DNA from: Marinobacter sp. F3R08
Lineage (GTDB): Bacteria > Pseudomonadota > Gammaproteobacteria > Pseudomonadales > Oleiphilaceae
DNA: 64,000 nucleotides
Assembly (NCBI RefSeq): GCF_018860425.1
Contig: NZ_JAHKPI010000025.1
Coordinates: 62,001-126,000 of the forward strand
Reading direction: 5' to 3'
Below are positions 8,601-17,282 of this stretch, piece after piece (position 1 is the first letter of the stretch; every line of letters begins with the position of its first letter). The notes beneath the pieces are model-generated. The model made no database searches. It worked only from the letters and a program-made list of their open reading frames with translations, and was not told where the DNA came from. Position numbers and translations under genes: made by a program.

Positions 8601-9857
8601 TCAGTCAGCTTTCGGCTCATGGATGGCTTTACCCCACGCCTCCTGGCTTCCGGGGAGCAGCAGGTTCAGGATAATGGCAGCCACCGCGCACAATGCGATG
8701 CCTTCAAGGTGCCCGAGCACCATGCCGCCGATACCAAACACCAGAGTGACACCCACGATAACCAGGTTACGGGACTGTGACAGATCCACCTGGTGGCGGA
8801 TCAGGGTGTTTAGGCCGACAACGGCAATCGAGCCGAACAGCAGGCACAGGATGCCGCCCATGACGGGTATCGGAATGGTCTGCAGTGCCGCGCCGAATTT
8901 GCCCACGAAGGCCAGGACAATGGCAATGCAGGCGGCCCACCACATGACTTTGGGGTTGAAGTTCTTGGTCAGCATGACCGCGCCGGTGACTTCCGAGTAA
9001 GTGGTGTTGGGAGGTCCGCCAAGCATCGACGCTGCGCTGGTGGCGAGGCCGTCGCCCAGGAGGGTGCGGTGAAGGCCTGGCTTTTCCAGATAGTTCTTGC
9101 GGGTCACGTTGCCGATGGCCAGAACATCGCCAATGTGTTCGATGGCCGGAGCAATGGCCACGGGGATCATGAACAGGACTGCGCCCCAACTGAACGATGG
9201 TGCAACAAAATTGGGGACGGCAAACCAGGCGGCTTCCTGAATCGGTGTGGTATCCACAATGCCGGCAAAAGCTGACAGGATGTAGCCGGTGATGACCCCG
9301 AACATGATCGGAATCAGACGGAAAATGCCCTTGCTCCAGACCGACATAATGATGGTGACCGCCAGAGAAATCATGGCAATCCAGATGGCGGTGTCGTAGG
9401 GGATCAGCTGGGCGGCACCATCACCCGTGCGGCCAGACGCCATATGAACCGCAACCGGAGCCAGACCGAGACCGATTGTCATAATGACCGGACCGATCAC
9501 AACGGGCGGCAGGAGGCGACGGACAAAGCCGGTTCCGCGCAGACGCACCAGACCACTGAGAATGATGTAGAGAATACCGGCAGCCATCAGGCCGCCGAGG
9601 GTTTCTTCCATGCCGAACCGGCCCTTGGAGGCGATAACCGGTGCGATGAAAGCAAAGGATGACGCCAGAAAAATAGGAATCTGGCCACCGGTAACGACAT
9701 GGAAGATCAGGGTGCCGAGACCGGCTGTGAACAGCGCTACGTTGGGATCGAGCCCGGTAATCAGAGGCATCAGGACCAGGGCTCCGAAAGCTACCAGGAG
9801 CATCTGTGAGCCGGCTATCGCCTGTTTCCAGACCGGGTCATTGGTATGGTCCTGCAT
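8601..9857 (-). CDS. uraA: Uracil permease (NCS2 uracil-xanthine family)
   Basis: A 418-residue membrane protein with about 14 hydrophobic segments. NCS2 signatures include a conserved QDHTNDPVW N-terminus, AIEHIGDVLAIGN and GGPPNTTYSEVTGAV. It imports uracil by proton symport. The ATG at 9857 has an AAGGA ribosome site 9 bases upstream, better placed than the TTG two codons earlier. It follows upp by 2 bases, so upp-uraA is a pyrimidine salvage operon. Its position between flhB and flhA, on the opposite strand, interrupts the flagellar run. Confidence 0.94.
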   Translation of the reverse strand: MQDHTNDPVWKQAIAGSQMLLVAFGALVLMPLITGLDPNVALFTAGLGTLIFHVVTGGQIPIFLASSFAFIAPVIASKGRFGMEETLGGLMAAGILYIILSGLVRLRGTGFVRRLLPPVVIGPVIMTIGLGLAPVAVHMASGRTGDGAAQLIPYDTAIWIAMISLAVTIIMSVWSKGIFRLIPIMFGVITGYILSAFAGIVDTTPIQEAAWFAVPNFVAPSFSWGAVLFMIPVAIAPAIEHIGDVLAIGNVTRKNYLEKPGLHRTLLGDGLATSAASMLGGPPNTTYSEVTGAVMLTKNFNPKVMWWAACIAIVLAFVGKFGAALQTIPIPVMGGILCLLFGSIAVVGLNTLIRHQVDLSQSRNLVIVGVTLVFGIGGMVLGHLEGIALCAVAAIILNLLLPGSQEAWGKAIHEPKAD

Positions 9858-9859
9858 GC

Positions 9860-10498
9860 TCAAACGTCCTTCTGCTTGGTGCCAAAGATCTTGTCACCGG
9901 CATCGCCGAGGCCTGGCAGGATGTAACCTTTTTCGTTCAGGCGCTCGTCAACAGAGGCCGTGTAGATGGACACGTCCGGATGCTTTTCCAGAACCTTCTC
10001 AATGCCTTCGGGAGCGGCAACCAGAACCAGGGCCCGGATCTCGGTACTGCCAGCCTTTTTGAGCAGATCGATGGTAGAAATCATGGAGCCGCCCGTGGCG
10101 AGCATGGGGTCGACAATCAATGCCATACGCTGATCAAGTTCACCGACCAGTTTTTCCAGATAAGTGCTGGCTTCCAGGGTTTCCTCGTTGCGAATCTGGC
10201 CGACAACGCTTACCCGGGCTACGGGGATCAGGCTGAGTACGCCATCCAGCATGCCAAGGCCTGCGCGCAGGATTGGAACAATGGTTATTTTCTTGCCGTG
10301 AATCTGTTCCACCTTCACCGGTCCGGCCCAGCCCTCGATGGTTTTTTCCTGCAGAGAGAAGTCCTTGGTGGCCTCGTAAGTCAGCAGAGCACCGACCTCC
10401 TGTGCCAGTTCACGAAAATTCTTGGTGCTGATGTCCGCACGACGCATCAGGCCGAGCTTGTGGCGGATCAGTGGGTGTTTTACCTCGTGGATTGGCAT
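9860..10498 (-). CDS. upp: Uracil phosphoribosyltransferase
   Basis: A 212-residue enzyme converting uracil and PRPP to UMP. It starts [19 protein letters not shown] and contains the PRPP-binding loop [17 protein letters not shown] and the family segment [12 protein letters not shown] near the C-terminus. Length and sequence are those of the standard bacterial enzyme. It is the first gene of the minus-strand upp-uraA pair and is transcribed away from flhA across a roughly 217-base divergent region. Confidence 0.97.
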   Translation of the reverse strand: MPIHEVKHPLIRHKLGLMRRADISTKNFRELAQEVGALLTYEATKDFSLQEKTIEGWAGPVKVEQIHGKKITIVPILRAGLGMLDGVLSLIPVARVSVVGQIRNEETLEASTYLEKLVGELDQRMALIVDPMLATGGSMISTIDLLKKAGSTEIRALVLVAAPEGIEKVLEKHPDVSIYTASVDERLNEKGYILPGLGDAGDKIFGTKQKDV

Positions 10499-10615
10499 GG
10501 GGTCACCTGTGTGTCTGAGTGTGGGTTCGGGGTTTTGATCAAATGGCGCAAGGATACCGCATCTGGCAGGGCGAGTCAGGCGTCAAAGCGTCGGTTCAGT
10601 ATAATCACCAAGGGA

Positions 10616-10631
10616 TGGTATGGATCTTGCG
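10616..10631 (+). promoter_or_regulatory. Predicted RpoN (sigma-54) promoter for flhA
   Basis: TGGTATGGATCTTGCG has GG at 10617-10618 and GC at 10629-10630 with the required ten bases between. It lies in the divergent upp/flhA region about 85 bases before the flhA start. The -24 box (TGGTAT) is weaker than consensus; the -12 box (TTGC) is good. It would start the flhA-flhF-fleN-fliA transcript. Confidence 0.6.
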
Positions 10632-10715
10632 ATAACTCTTTAAAACGACGCTCCGGTGTCAGATTTTCGACTTTTAACACGCCAGCAGGCACGGCCAATC
10701 GGAGAAGTTCCCGGC

Positions 10716-12896
10716 ATGGACAGAGCTTTAGTCCTCAATAACGTCAAAACCCTGACGCGCGGAAATCTGGGCATTCCCGTCATGCTGATGGGTTTGCTGG
10801 GTATGATGATCCTGCCCATGCCGGCGTTTCTGCTGGATGTGTTCTTTACCTTCAATATCACTCTGTCGATCGTCATTCTGCTGGTGTGTGTCTATGCCCT
10901 CCGGCCGATGGAATTTGCTTCCTTTCCCACAGTGCTGCTGGTTGCGACCCTGCTGCGTCTTGCTCTGAACGTGGCATCTACCCGAATCGTCCTGCTGAAC
11001 GGTCACGAGGGCGGAGACGCTGCCGGTAAGGTTATCGAATCCTTCGGCGCGGTTCTGATCGGTGGCAACTACGCAGTGGGCCTGGTGGTGTTTGCGATCC
11101 TGATGATCATCAACTTCCTGGTAGTGACCAAGGGGGCTGGCCGGGTATCCGAGGTGAGTGCTCGCTTCACTCTGGATGCGATGCCCGGCAAACAGATGGC
11201 AATTGATGCGGACCTGAACGCCGGCCTGATCAATCAGGAGGAAGCGAAGCATCGCCGCGCCGAAATCGCCCAGGAGGCTGATTTCTATGGCTCCATGGAC
11301 GGTGCCTCCAAGTTTGTGAAAGGTGATGCCGTTGCCGGCCTGTTGATCCTCGCGATTAACATCATTGGCGGCGTTGCCATTGGTATGCTCCAGCACGGTC
11401 TGGATTTTGGCCTGGCCATGGAGCGCTACGCACTGCTGACCATCGGTGACGGTCTGGTTGCACAGATTCCTTCGTTGCTGCTCTCCACGTCTGCGGCAAT
11501 CATGGTTACCCGCGTAACGTCCAGCCAGGACATGGGTGGACAGATCCTCCAGCAGATGTTCAGTGCGCCCAAGGCTCTGTCCATTGCCGCCGGTATTCTG
11601 ATCATGCTCGGCCTCATTCCCGGTATGCCTCATGTAGCCTTCCTGGGCTTGGGTGCACTGGCCGCGGCTGCGGCCTGGTATATCTGGAAGCATCAGCGCC
11701 AGACCGTTGAGGATGAGGGCGCATTTCCGGCACGGGGAGGTGCCGGTGCGGCACCTCGACCGGCGGGTCGGGATCTGCCGCCTGGCGGTGAGGCCGGGGG
11801 CGATCGGGGTGGTCAGCTTCCGGCACCTGGTGAGACCAAAGAGTTGGGCTGGGACGACGTGTCTACCGTCGATATTGTCGGTCTGGAAGTGGGATACCGG
11901 CTTATTCCGCTGGTAGACAAGTCCCAGGGCGGTCAGCTGCTGAGCCGTATCAAGGGGGTTCGCAAGAAACTGTCCCAGGATCTGGGTTTCCTGATGCCCT
12001 CGGTGCATATTCGGGACAACCTCGATCTCATGCCCAACGTGTACCGGATTACGTTAATGGGGGTGACCATCGCTGAAGCGGAGATTCACCCTGACCGGGA
12101 GCTGGCCATCGACCCGGGGCAGGTGTTCGGGAAAGTGGAAGGGATTGAAGGCAAAGATCCGGCGTTTGGGCTGGATGCCTGCTGGATAGAGGTTGATAAA
12201 AAAGATCAGGCCCAGACTCTGGGGTACACCGTGGTTGATGCCAGTACGGTTGTCGCCACCCACCTGAACCAGGTATTGCAGAAGCATGCTCACGAATTGT
12301 TGGGCCACGAGGAGGTCCAGAAATGGCTGGACCAGCTGGAGAAGGTTTCTCCGAAGCTGGCAGAGGAGCTGGTGCCCACGACCGTTTCCATCAGCCTGTT
12401 GTTGAAGGTGTTGCAGAATCTTCTGAAAGAAGAGGTCCCCATTCGGGATATGCGGTCCATTGCCGAGGCCATCGTGAACGTACATCCGAAGAGTCAGGAT
12501 CCCAAGCTGCTGACCACCGTCGCGCGCCAGGCCCTGCGCCGGATGATTGTCCAGAGCATTTGCGGCAACGAATCGGAGATACCGGTCATTACCCTGGATC
12601 CGGATCTGGAACAGTTGTTGCTTAAGTCAGTTCAACAGAGTCAACAATCCGGCGGTCAGGAAGACATTGGCCTGGTTCTGGAGCCGAATATGGTTGAGAA
12701 GCTCCAGCGCTCACTTCAGGAGAGCGTACAGCGTCAGGAGATGCTCGGTAAGCCGGCCATCTTGCTGGTATCCGGACCTCTGAGGCCGGTGCTGGCGAAA
12801 TTTGCCAGTTACGGGGTAGAGCGCCTGCATGTGCTCTCGTATCAGGAAGTTCCGGACAACAAACAGATTACGATCGTGGCGTCCGTTGGCCAGTAA
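10716..12896 (+). CDS. flhA: Flagellar export gate protein FlhA
   Basis: A 726-residue protein from the ATG at 10716, which has GGAGAAG just upstream; a GTG 20 codons earlier is less likely. The N-terminal half has about eight membrane helices with the FHIPEP region (SARFTLDAMPGKQMAIDADLN). The C-terminal half is the cytoplasmic domain forming the nonameric export ring that docks chaperone-substrate complexes. Between them, at about residues 328-378, is a long linker rich in Gly, Pro, Arg and Ala. It heads the flhA-flhF-fleN-fliA group and is separated from flhB by upp-uraA. Confidence 0.97.
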   Translation: MDRALVLNNVKTLTRGNLGIPVMLMGLLGMMILPMPAFLLDVFFTFNITLSIVILLVCVYALRPMEFASFPTVLLVATLLRLALNVASTRIVLLNGHEGGDAAGKVIESFGAVLIGGNYAVGLVVFAILMIINFLVVTKGAGRVSEVSARFTLDAMPGKQMAIDADLNAGLINQEEAKHRRAEIAQEADFYGSMDGASKFVKGDAVAGLLILAINIIGGVAIGMLQHGLDFGLAMERYALLTIGDGLVAQIPSLLLSTSAAIMVTRVTSSQDMGGQILQQMFSAPKALSIAAGILIMLGLIPGMPHVAFLGLGALAAAAAWYIWKHQRQTVEDEGAFPARGGAGAAPRPAGRDLPPGGEAGGDRGGQLPAPGETKELGWDDVSTVDIVGLEVGYRLIPLVDKSQGGQLLSRIKGVRKKLSQDLGFLMPSVHIRDNLDLMPNVYRITLMGVTIAEAEIHPDRELAIDPGQVFGKVEGIEGKDPAFGLDACWIEVDKKDQAQTLGYTVVDASTVVATHLNQVLQKHAHELLGHEEVQKWLDQLEKVSPKLAEELVPTTVSISLLLKVLQNLLKEEVPIRDMRSIAEAIVNVHPKSQDPKLLTTVARQALRRMIVQSICGNESEIPVITLDPDLEQLLLKSVQQSQQSGGQEDIGLVLEPNMVEKLQRSLQESVQRQEMLGKPAILLVSGPLRPVLAKFASYGVERLHVLSYQEVPDNKQITIVASVGQ

Positions 12897-12922
12897 CGGC
12901 GCGGATGACAGAGCGGACAGTG

Positions 12923-12940
12923 CCGGCACGGCATTGCCGG
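12923..12940. repeat. Intercistronic hairpin between flhA and flhF
   Basis: CCGGCA (12923-12928) and TGCCGG (12935-12940) pair around CGGCAT in the 60-base flhA-flhF gap, just upstream of the GGAGGA ribosome site of flhF. A similar hairpin with arms CCGGCAA/TTGCCGG occurs before parA at 22239. It may shape mRNA stability or flhF translation. Confidence 0.4.
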
Positions 12941-12956
12941 TGGAGGAAGATGCATC

Positions 12957-14255
12957 ATGAAAGTAAAACGGTTTTTTGCTCAGACCATGTCAGAGGCGCT
13001 TAAGCTGGTCAGCGAACAGATGGGGCCGGACGCCGTCATTCTCTCCAACCGCCGGGTCGATGGTGGCGTCGAAATTGTGACGGCCCTTGATTATGACGAA
13101 AACATGGCGCGCCAGCGTCTGGGTAACCAGGCAGAAGAAGCCACCAACGGGTCGCGTCTTGCGGAGATGCAGGCAGATCAGCATCGACGTCTTGAAGATG
13201 AGTTGAGCCGTTCCCGGGATCGTATCCGGGAAGTTCGTGAAAGGCGGGCCTCCCAGGGAGCCAATTATGCCGGCTCGTCATTTGCTGCCGTTCATGAAGA
13301 GGTTAGCGGTGGTTTTGAAGATGTTGAACCATTGCCGCAGCCACCGAAGGAGGCCTATTCCGACGAGCTTGCGCAGATGCGCGCAGAAATCAGTTCTTTA
13401 CGGGATCTGATGCAAGGTAGCCGGTCTAAGCAGGAGCCTGAGGTTTCTGCAACCACGGCTGTTCAGCAGCGGCTGGCTGAACGCTTACAGGAATTCGGTC
13501 TTGGTAGTGAACTGGCGGAGTCAATTTCCCGGCGCCACAAGGCTGGCCGCCTGGAGGATGGCTGGAAGCAGTCTCTTAAAATGCTGTGTACCGGCGTCCG
13601 GACTTCTCGTATGGAATGGCTGGATGAAGGCGGTGCCTATGCGCTGGTTGGGCCTACGGGTTCGGGCAAGACGACCACGATCGGCAAGCTGGCAGCCCGT
13701 TATGTGCTCAAGCACGGCTCTGACTCGGTTGCTCTGGTTACAACCGACCGTTATCGGGTGGCCGCGCATGAACAGTTGTTCGTTTTCGGACGGATTCTGA
13801 ATGTGCCCGTGCGAGTGGTGGATGAGAGTCACAGTCTTGACGATATCCTGGATGAGTTGTCAGACCGTCATCTGGTGCTGATCGATACGGCCGGCTTGAC
13901 CAGTTCTGATAAAGGATATCAGGAGCAGCTGGCCGAACTGGCACGCAGCCATCACAATATCAAAACACATCTTGTGGTCTCGGCAACCAGTCAGCCGCGC
14001 ATCATGAAATCCGTCTGGCATTGCTATAAGATGGCAAATCTTGCGGGTTGTGTGATGACCAAGATCGATGAGGCCCTGACTCTGGGTGAGTCCCTGGGTT
14101 TTGTCATGGAAACCGGCCTGCCGGTTGCCTACTACACTGACGGGCAGAAGATTCCCGAAGATTTGCATCACGCAGAACCCGTTCCGCTGGTGCGGCTGGC
14201 CGTGGATCGGCTGAAAGCGTTCCAGCAAGAGCAGGCGGTCGCAGAGGGAGCATGA
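12957..14255 (+). CDS. flhF: Polar flagellar placement GTPase FlhF
   Basis: A 432-residue SRP-family GTPase. A basic and acidic B-domain occupies about residues 1-150. An N-domain follows, then the G-domain with P-loop GPTGSGKTT (residues 232-240), TTDRYRVAAHEQL, LIDTAGL and the guanine-specificity TKID. FlhF recruits early flagellar components to the pole and counteracts FleN. Its place between flhA and fleN is the arrangement of polar flagellates. The start follows GGAGGA. Confidence 0.97.
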   Translation: MKVKRFFAQTMSEALKLVSEQMGPDAVILSNRRVDGGVEIVTALDYDENMARQRLGNQAEEATNGSRLAEMQADQHRRLEDELSRSRDRIREVRERRASQGANYAGSSFAAVHEEVSGGFEDVEPLPQPPKEAYSDELAQMRAEISSLRDLMQGSRSKQEPEVSATTAVQQRLAERLQEFGLGSELAESISRRHKAGRLEDGWKQSLKMLCTGVRTSRMEWLDEGGAYALVGPTGSGKTTTIGKLAARYVLKHGSDSVALVTTDRYRVAAHEQLFVFGRILNVPVRVVDESHSLDDILDELSDRHLVLIDTAGLTSSDKGYQEQLAELARSHHNIKTHLVVSATSQPRIMKSVWHCYKMANLAGCVMTKIDEALTLGESLGFVMETGLPVAYYTDGQKIPEDLHHAEPVPLVRLAVDRLKAFQQEQAVAEGA

Positions 14256-14326
14256 GACCGGGTAGATTGACAATGAACGTCTGAATTAACACACCCGGCT
14301 AAACGTGGCGAGAGACAAAAAACAGT

Positions 14327-15139
14327 ATGAGCAAAGCACATCCGGTTCAGGTGATTGCAGTGTCCGGCGGCAAAGGTGGGGTCGGCAAAAGCAACGTGTC
14401 GGTAAACCTCGGAATTGCCCTGGCGCAGAAAGGCCGGAGAGTGGTGCTGCTCGACGCCGATCTGGGGCTGGCCAATATTGACGTGTTACTCGGCATTACC
14501 GCTAACCGCAACCTCCAGGACGTTCTGTCCGGCGAGTGTGATCTTAAAGACGTTCTGGTAAATGGCCCCGGCGGTATCAAGATTGTTCCTGCTTCCTCTG
14601 GCACCCAGAGAATGACCCAGCTCAGCCCGGTGGAACATGCCGGGTTGATTAACGCCTTCAGCGAACTGGGCGATCAGATTGATGTCCTGATCGTGGATAC
14701 CGCCGCCGGCATCTCCGAATCGGTGGTGAGTTTCCTCAGGGCATCACAGGAGTTGCTGTTGGTGGTCTGTGATGAACCAACGTCAATCACCGATGCCTAC
14801 GCATTGATCAAGCTGATGAACCGGGATTATGGAACCAGTCGCTTCCGCATTCTTGCCAATCAGGTGCGAAACGAGCAAGAAGGCCGGCATTTGTTCGAGA
14901 AACTGACCCGGGTCACCGAGCGCTTCCTGGATGTGGCACTACAATATGTAGGAATAGTCCCCTACGATGAAGCTGTGAAAAAAGCGGTTCAGCGACAGCG
15001 TGCGGTGCTGGATGCCTATCCAAGGGCAAAAGCTTCCCTCGCGATCAAGGCGCTGGCAGAAAAGGTAGAAAGCTGGCCGTTGCCGTCCTCTCCCCGCGGA
15101 CATCTGGAATTCTTTGTGGAGCGGCTCGTCGAAGTCTGA
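14327..15139 (+). CDS. fleN: MinD-like ATPase FleN (FlhG), flagellar number regulator
   Basis: A 270-residue ParA/MinD ATPase with the deviant Walker A GGKGGVGKS (residues 14-22), the switch region LLDADLGLANID and VDTAAG. FleN limits polar flagella to one by antagonising the master activator FleQ and FlhF. It stops 31 bases before the fliA start, so the two are tightly linked. The gene is also known as flhG. Family assignment is firm; its control of FleQ is known from Pseudomonas. Confidence 0.95.
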   Translation: MSKAHPVQVIAVSGGKGGVGKSNVSVNLGIALAQKGRRVVLLDADLGLANIDVLLGITANRNLQDVLSGECDLKDVLVNGPGGIKIVPASSGTQRMTQLSPVEHAGLINAFSELGDQIDVLIVDTAAGISESVVSFLRASQELLLVVCDEPTSITDAYALIKLMNRDYGTSRFRILANQVRNEQEGRHLFEKLTRVTERFLDVALQYVGIVPYDEAVKKAVQRQRAVLDAYPRAKASLAIKALAEKVESWPLPSSPRGHLEFFVERLVEV

Positions 15140-15170
15140 AACGGATCCAGCCAAACAAGAAACCGGATAC

Positions 15171-15914
15171 ATGACATTGGCGAAAAACCTCGGAATCTAC
15201 AAGCAGTCGGGTGCGCAGAAACCGTCACAGCTCGTTGAGCAGCATGCGCCTCTCGTCAAGAAAATTGCTCTTCACCTGATGGCCCGCCTGCCGGCTTCCG
15301 TCCAGCTTGAAGACCTGATGCAATCCGGCATGATGGGCTTGCTTGAGGCCGCTCAGCGGTACAGTTCCACCAAGGGTGCAACCTTTGAGACTTACGCCGG
15401 TATTCGGATTCGCGGTGCCATGGTCGACGAAATCCGCAAGGGCGACTGGGTTCCCCGTTCCGTGCATCGCAATACCCGCCGTATTTCCCAGGCCATCAAG
15501 GCGGTGGAAGACCGTCTTGGCCGCGAAGCCCAGGATCAGGAAGTGGCCAAGGAGCTGGGAATGGAGTTGGCTGAATATCATTCCTACCTGTCTGATTCCA
15601 ACAGTGGCAGACTTTTTAGTCTTGACGAGCTCAATGAATCCGGAGAGCTGCCGATAGAACAGACAGAGACGCAGGATAATCCCCTGGAGGGGGTGTCCTC
15701 CGATGCCTTTCGGCGTAATCTCGCTGAAGCCATTGAAGATCTGCCAGAGCGGGAGAAACTGGTGCTGAGTCTGTACTATCAGGAAGAGCTGAACCTCAAG
15801 GAGATTGGCGCAGTGCTTGGCGTCAGTGAGAGTAGGGTAAGTCAGATTCACAGCCAGGCTGCCTTGCGCCTTCGTGGACGGTTGTCGGATTGGCGAGAGG
15901 AATCAGATAGTTGA
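15171..15914 (+). CDS. fliA: RNA polymerase sigma-28 factor FliA
   Basis: A 247-residue sigma factor from the ATG at 15171 (MTLAKNLGIYKQ). It shows sigma region 2 (LVKKIALHLMARLPASVQLEDLMQSGMMGLLEA cut into the usual helices, with FETYAGIRIRGAMVDEIRKGDW), region 3 and region 4 with the helix-turn-helix LNLKEIGAVLGVSESRVSQI. It transcribes late flagellar and chemotaxis genes. A likely target promoter in this window lies at 22276, before parA. Confidence 0.97.
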   Translation: MTLAKNLGIYKQSGAQKPSQLVEQHAPLVKKIALHLMARLPASVQLEDLMQSGMMGLLEAAQRYSSTKGATFETYAGIRIRGAMVDEIRKGDWVPRSVHRNTRRISQAIKAVEDRLGREAQDQEVAKELGMELAEYHSYLSDSNSGRLFSLDELNESGELPIEQTETQDNPLEGVSSDAFRRNLAEAIEDLPEREKLVLSLYYQEELNLKEIGAVLGVSESRVSQIHSQAALRLRGRLSDWREESDS

Positions 15915-16076
15915 CCGGGCTCTGCCTGTGTCCGCGAAGGTGCAGTCTGTAGTTTTTGGTAACAGGTGCTTTACAACCGGAGCAAAGGACTGACAATAAG
16001 CGGTTAAAACAGTGGCCTGCTAGACTTTGAACGCGAAGGTCAAACGAATTCCGGGTGTGACTAACTGGAGGTCCCA

Positions 16077-16460
16077 TTGGACAAGAACATGAAAATCCTC
16101 ATTGTGGATGACTTTTCCACAATGCGACGGATCATCAAGAATCTGCTGCGTGATCTGGGCTTCACCAATACCGATGAAGCCGACGATGGCAACACAGCGC
16201 TGCCAATGCTCAAAAGCGGAAAATACGATTTTCTGGTCACCGACTGGAATATGCCGGGCATGTCCGGTTTCGATCTGCTCAAGGCTGTTCGGGCCGATGA
16301 GAATCTCAAAACCCTGCCTGTATTGATGGTAACGGCTGAGGCTAAACGAGATCAGATTGTTGCTGCTGCCCAGGCTGGCGTAAATGGTTATGTTGTTAAA
16401 CCGTTTACGGCTGCGGTGCTCAAAGAGAAGATTGAGAAAATCTTCGAAAGAATCCAGTAA
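16077..16460 (+). CDS. cheY: Chemotaxis response regulator CheY
   Basis: A 127-residue single-domain receiver. The acidic pocket is D11/D12, the phosphorylation site is D56 in VTDWNMPG, and the conserved Lys is in VVKPFTA. Phosphorylated CheY binds FliM to reverse the motor. I chose the TTG start because GGAGG at 16067-16071 is 5 bases upstream of it but 17 upstream of the ATG at 16089; starting at the ATG would give [11 protein letters not shown] with 123 residues. The 162-base gap before it holds no promoter I can defend. Confidence 0.95.
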   Translation: MDKNMKILIVDDFSTMRRIIKNLLRDLGFTNTDEADDGNTALPMLKSGKYDFLVTDWNMPGMSGFDLLKAVRADENLKTLPVLMVTAEAKRDQIVAAAQAGVNGYVVKPFTAAVLKEKIEKIFERIQ

Positions 16461-16480
16461 CCAGAGATCGGACGGCTCTC

Positions 16481-17266
16481 ATGAGCGATAACAAGAAGGA
16501 CCATCGGGGCCTTGATCCGGAGGTGACGGAAAAGCTCCAGCGGCAGGCTACAGAACTGGCAAAGACAGTTGATGCCGGTGATTATGCCAAAGCCATGACT
16601 CTGATCAATGAACTCAGCGAGGTTCGGGATCAGAGTCTGTATCGCGAGGTCGGGCGGTTGACCCGAAGCTTGCATGAAGCGATCCGGAACTTTCAGATTG
16701 ACCCCCGTAATGCCGAACAGCAGGAAGCTCTGTCAAAGATGACAGACGCCTCCGATCGCCTCGAATACGTGGTGCAGATGACCGGTGAAGCGGCGAACCG
16801 GACCATGGATCTGGTTGAGGAAGCCATGCCGGTGGCCAACGCACTGAGAGCCGAGGCTGTCGCTCTGCGTGATGAATGGCAACGACTGCGTCGCCGGGAA
16901 ATGCAGCCGGCCGAGTTTCGTGAGCTTTATGGGCGGATTGATCGGTTTTTCGTCAGTATGGCAACCGACGCCGACACCATGTACAGCCACCTTTCAGAAA
17001 TTCTGCTGGCTCAGGATTACCAGGATTTGACGGGACAGGTCATTCAGAAAGTCACGACCCTGGTGAAAGAGGTTGAGGAGCAGATGCTCAGCCTGGTGGT
17101 GATGGCCAGTCATGTGGACCAACTCACCGGCACGGTACACCAGATTGAAGTACAGGAAGAATCTGCAGAAAAGGGCGTCGGGCCCCAGATCAAGGCCGAT
17201 GAGCGTGAAGATGTAGTTTCCGGACAGGATGACGTGGACGACCTGTTGTCCAGTCTCGGTTTCTGA
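16481..17266 (+). CDS. cheZ: Chemotaxis phosphatase CheZ
   Basis: A 261-residue, mostly helical protein. The CheZ active helix contains the catalytic Gln in ILLAQDYQDLTGQVIQKV, and the C-terminal peptide DDVDDLLSSLGF is the CheY-binding tail. It speeds dephosphorylation of CheY-P. It lies 20 bases after cheY and 16 before cheA, so the three are one operon. Confidence 0.96.
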   Translation: MSDNKKDHRGLDPEVTEKLQRQATELAKTVDAGDYAKAMTLINELSEVRDQSLYREVGRLTRSLHEAIRNFQIDPRNAEQQEALSKMTDASDRLEYVVQMTGEAANRTMDLVEEAMPVANALRAEAVALRDEWQRLRRREMQPAEFRELYGRIDRFFVSMATDADTMYSHLSEILLAQDYQDLTGQVIQKVTTLVKEVEEQMLSLVVMASHVDQLTGTVHQIEVQEESAEKGVGPQIKADEREDVVSGQDDVDDLLSSLGF

Positions 17267-17282
17267 ATAAAGAGGGTAACGC

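Noticed and set aside
10728..12008. A 426-codon minus-strand open frame inside flhA
   Set aside because: It is antisense to conserved FlhA sequence, rich in His and Gln, and has no recognisable domain.
12924..12938. Possible sigma-54 promoter before flhF
   Set aside because: GG and GC are separated by nine bases, not ten, and the bases belong to a hairpin.
15970..16010. FliA-like box (GACAATAA) upstream of cheY
   Set aside because: Only six of eight -10 bases match and there is no convincing TAAAG or TCAAG at the right distance.
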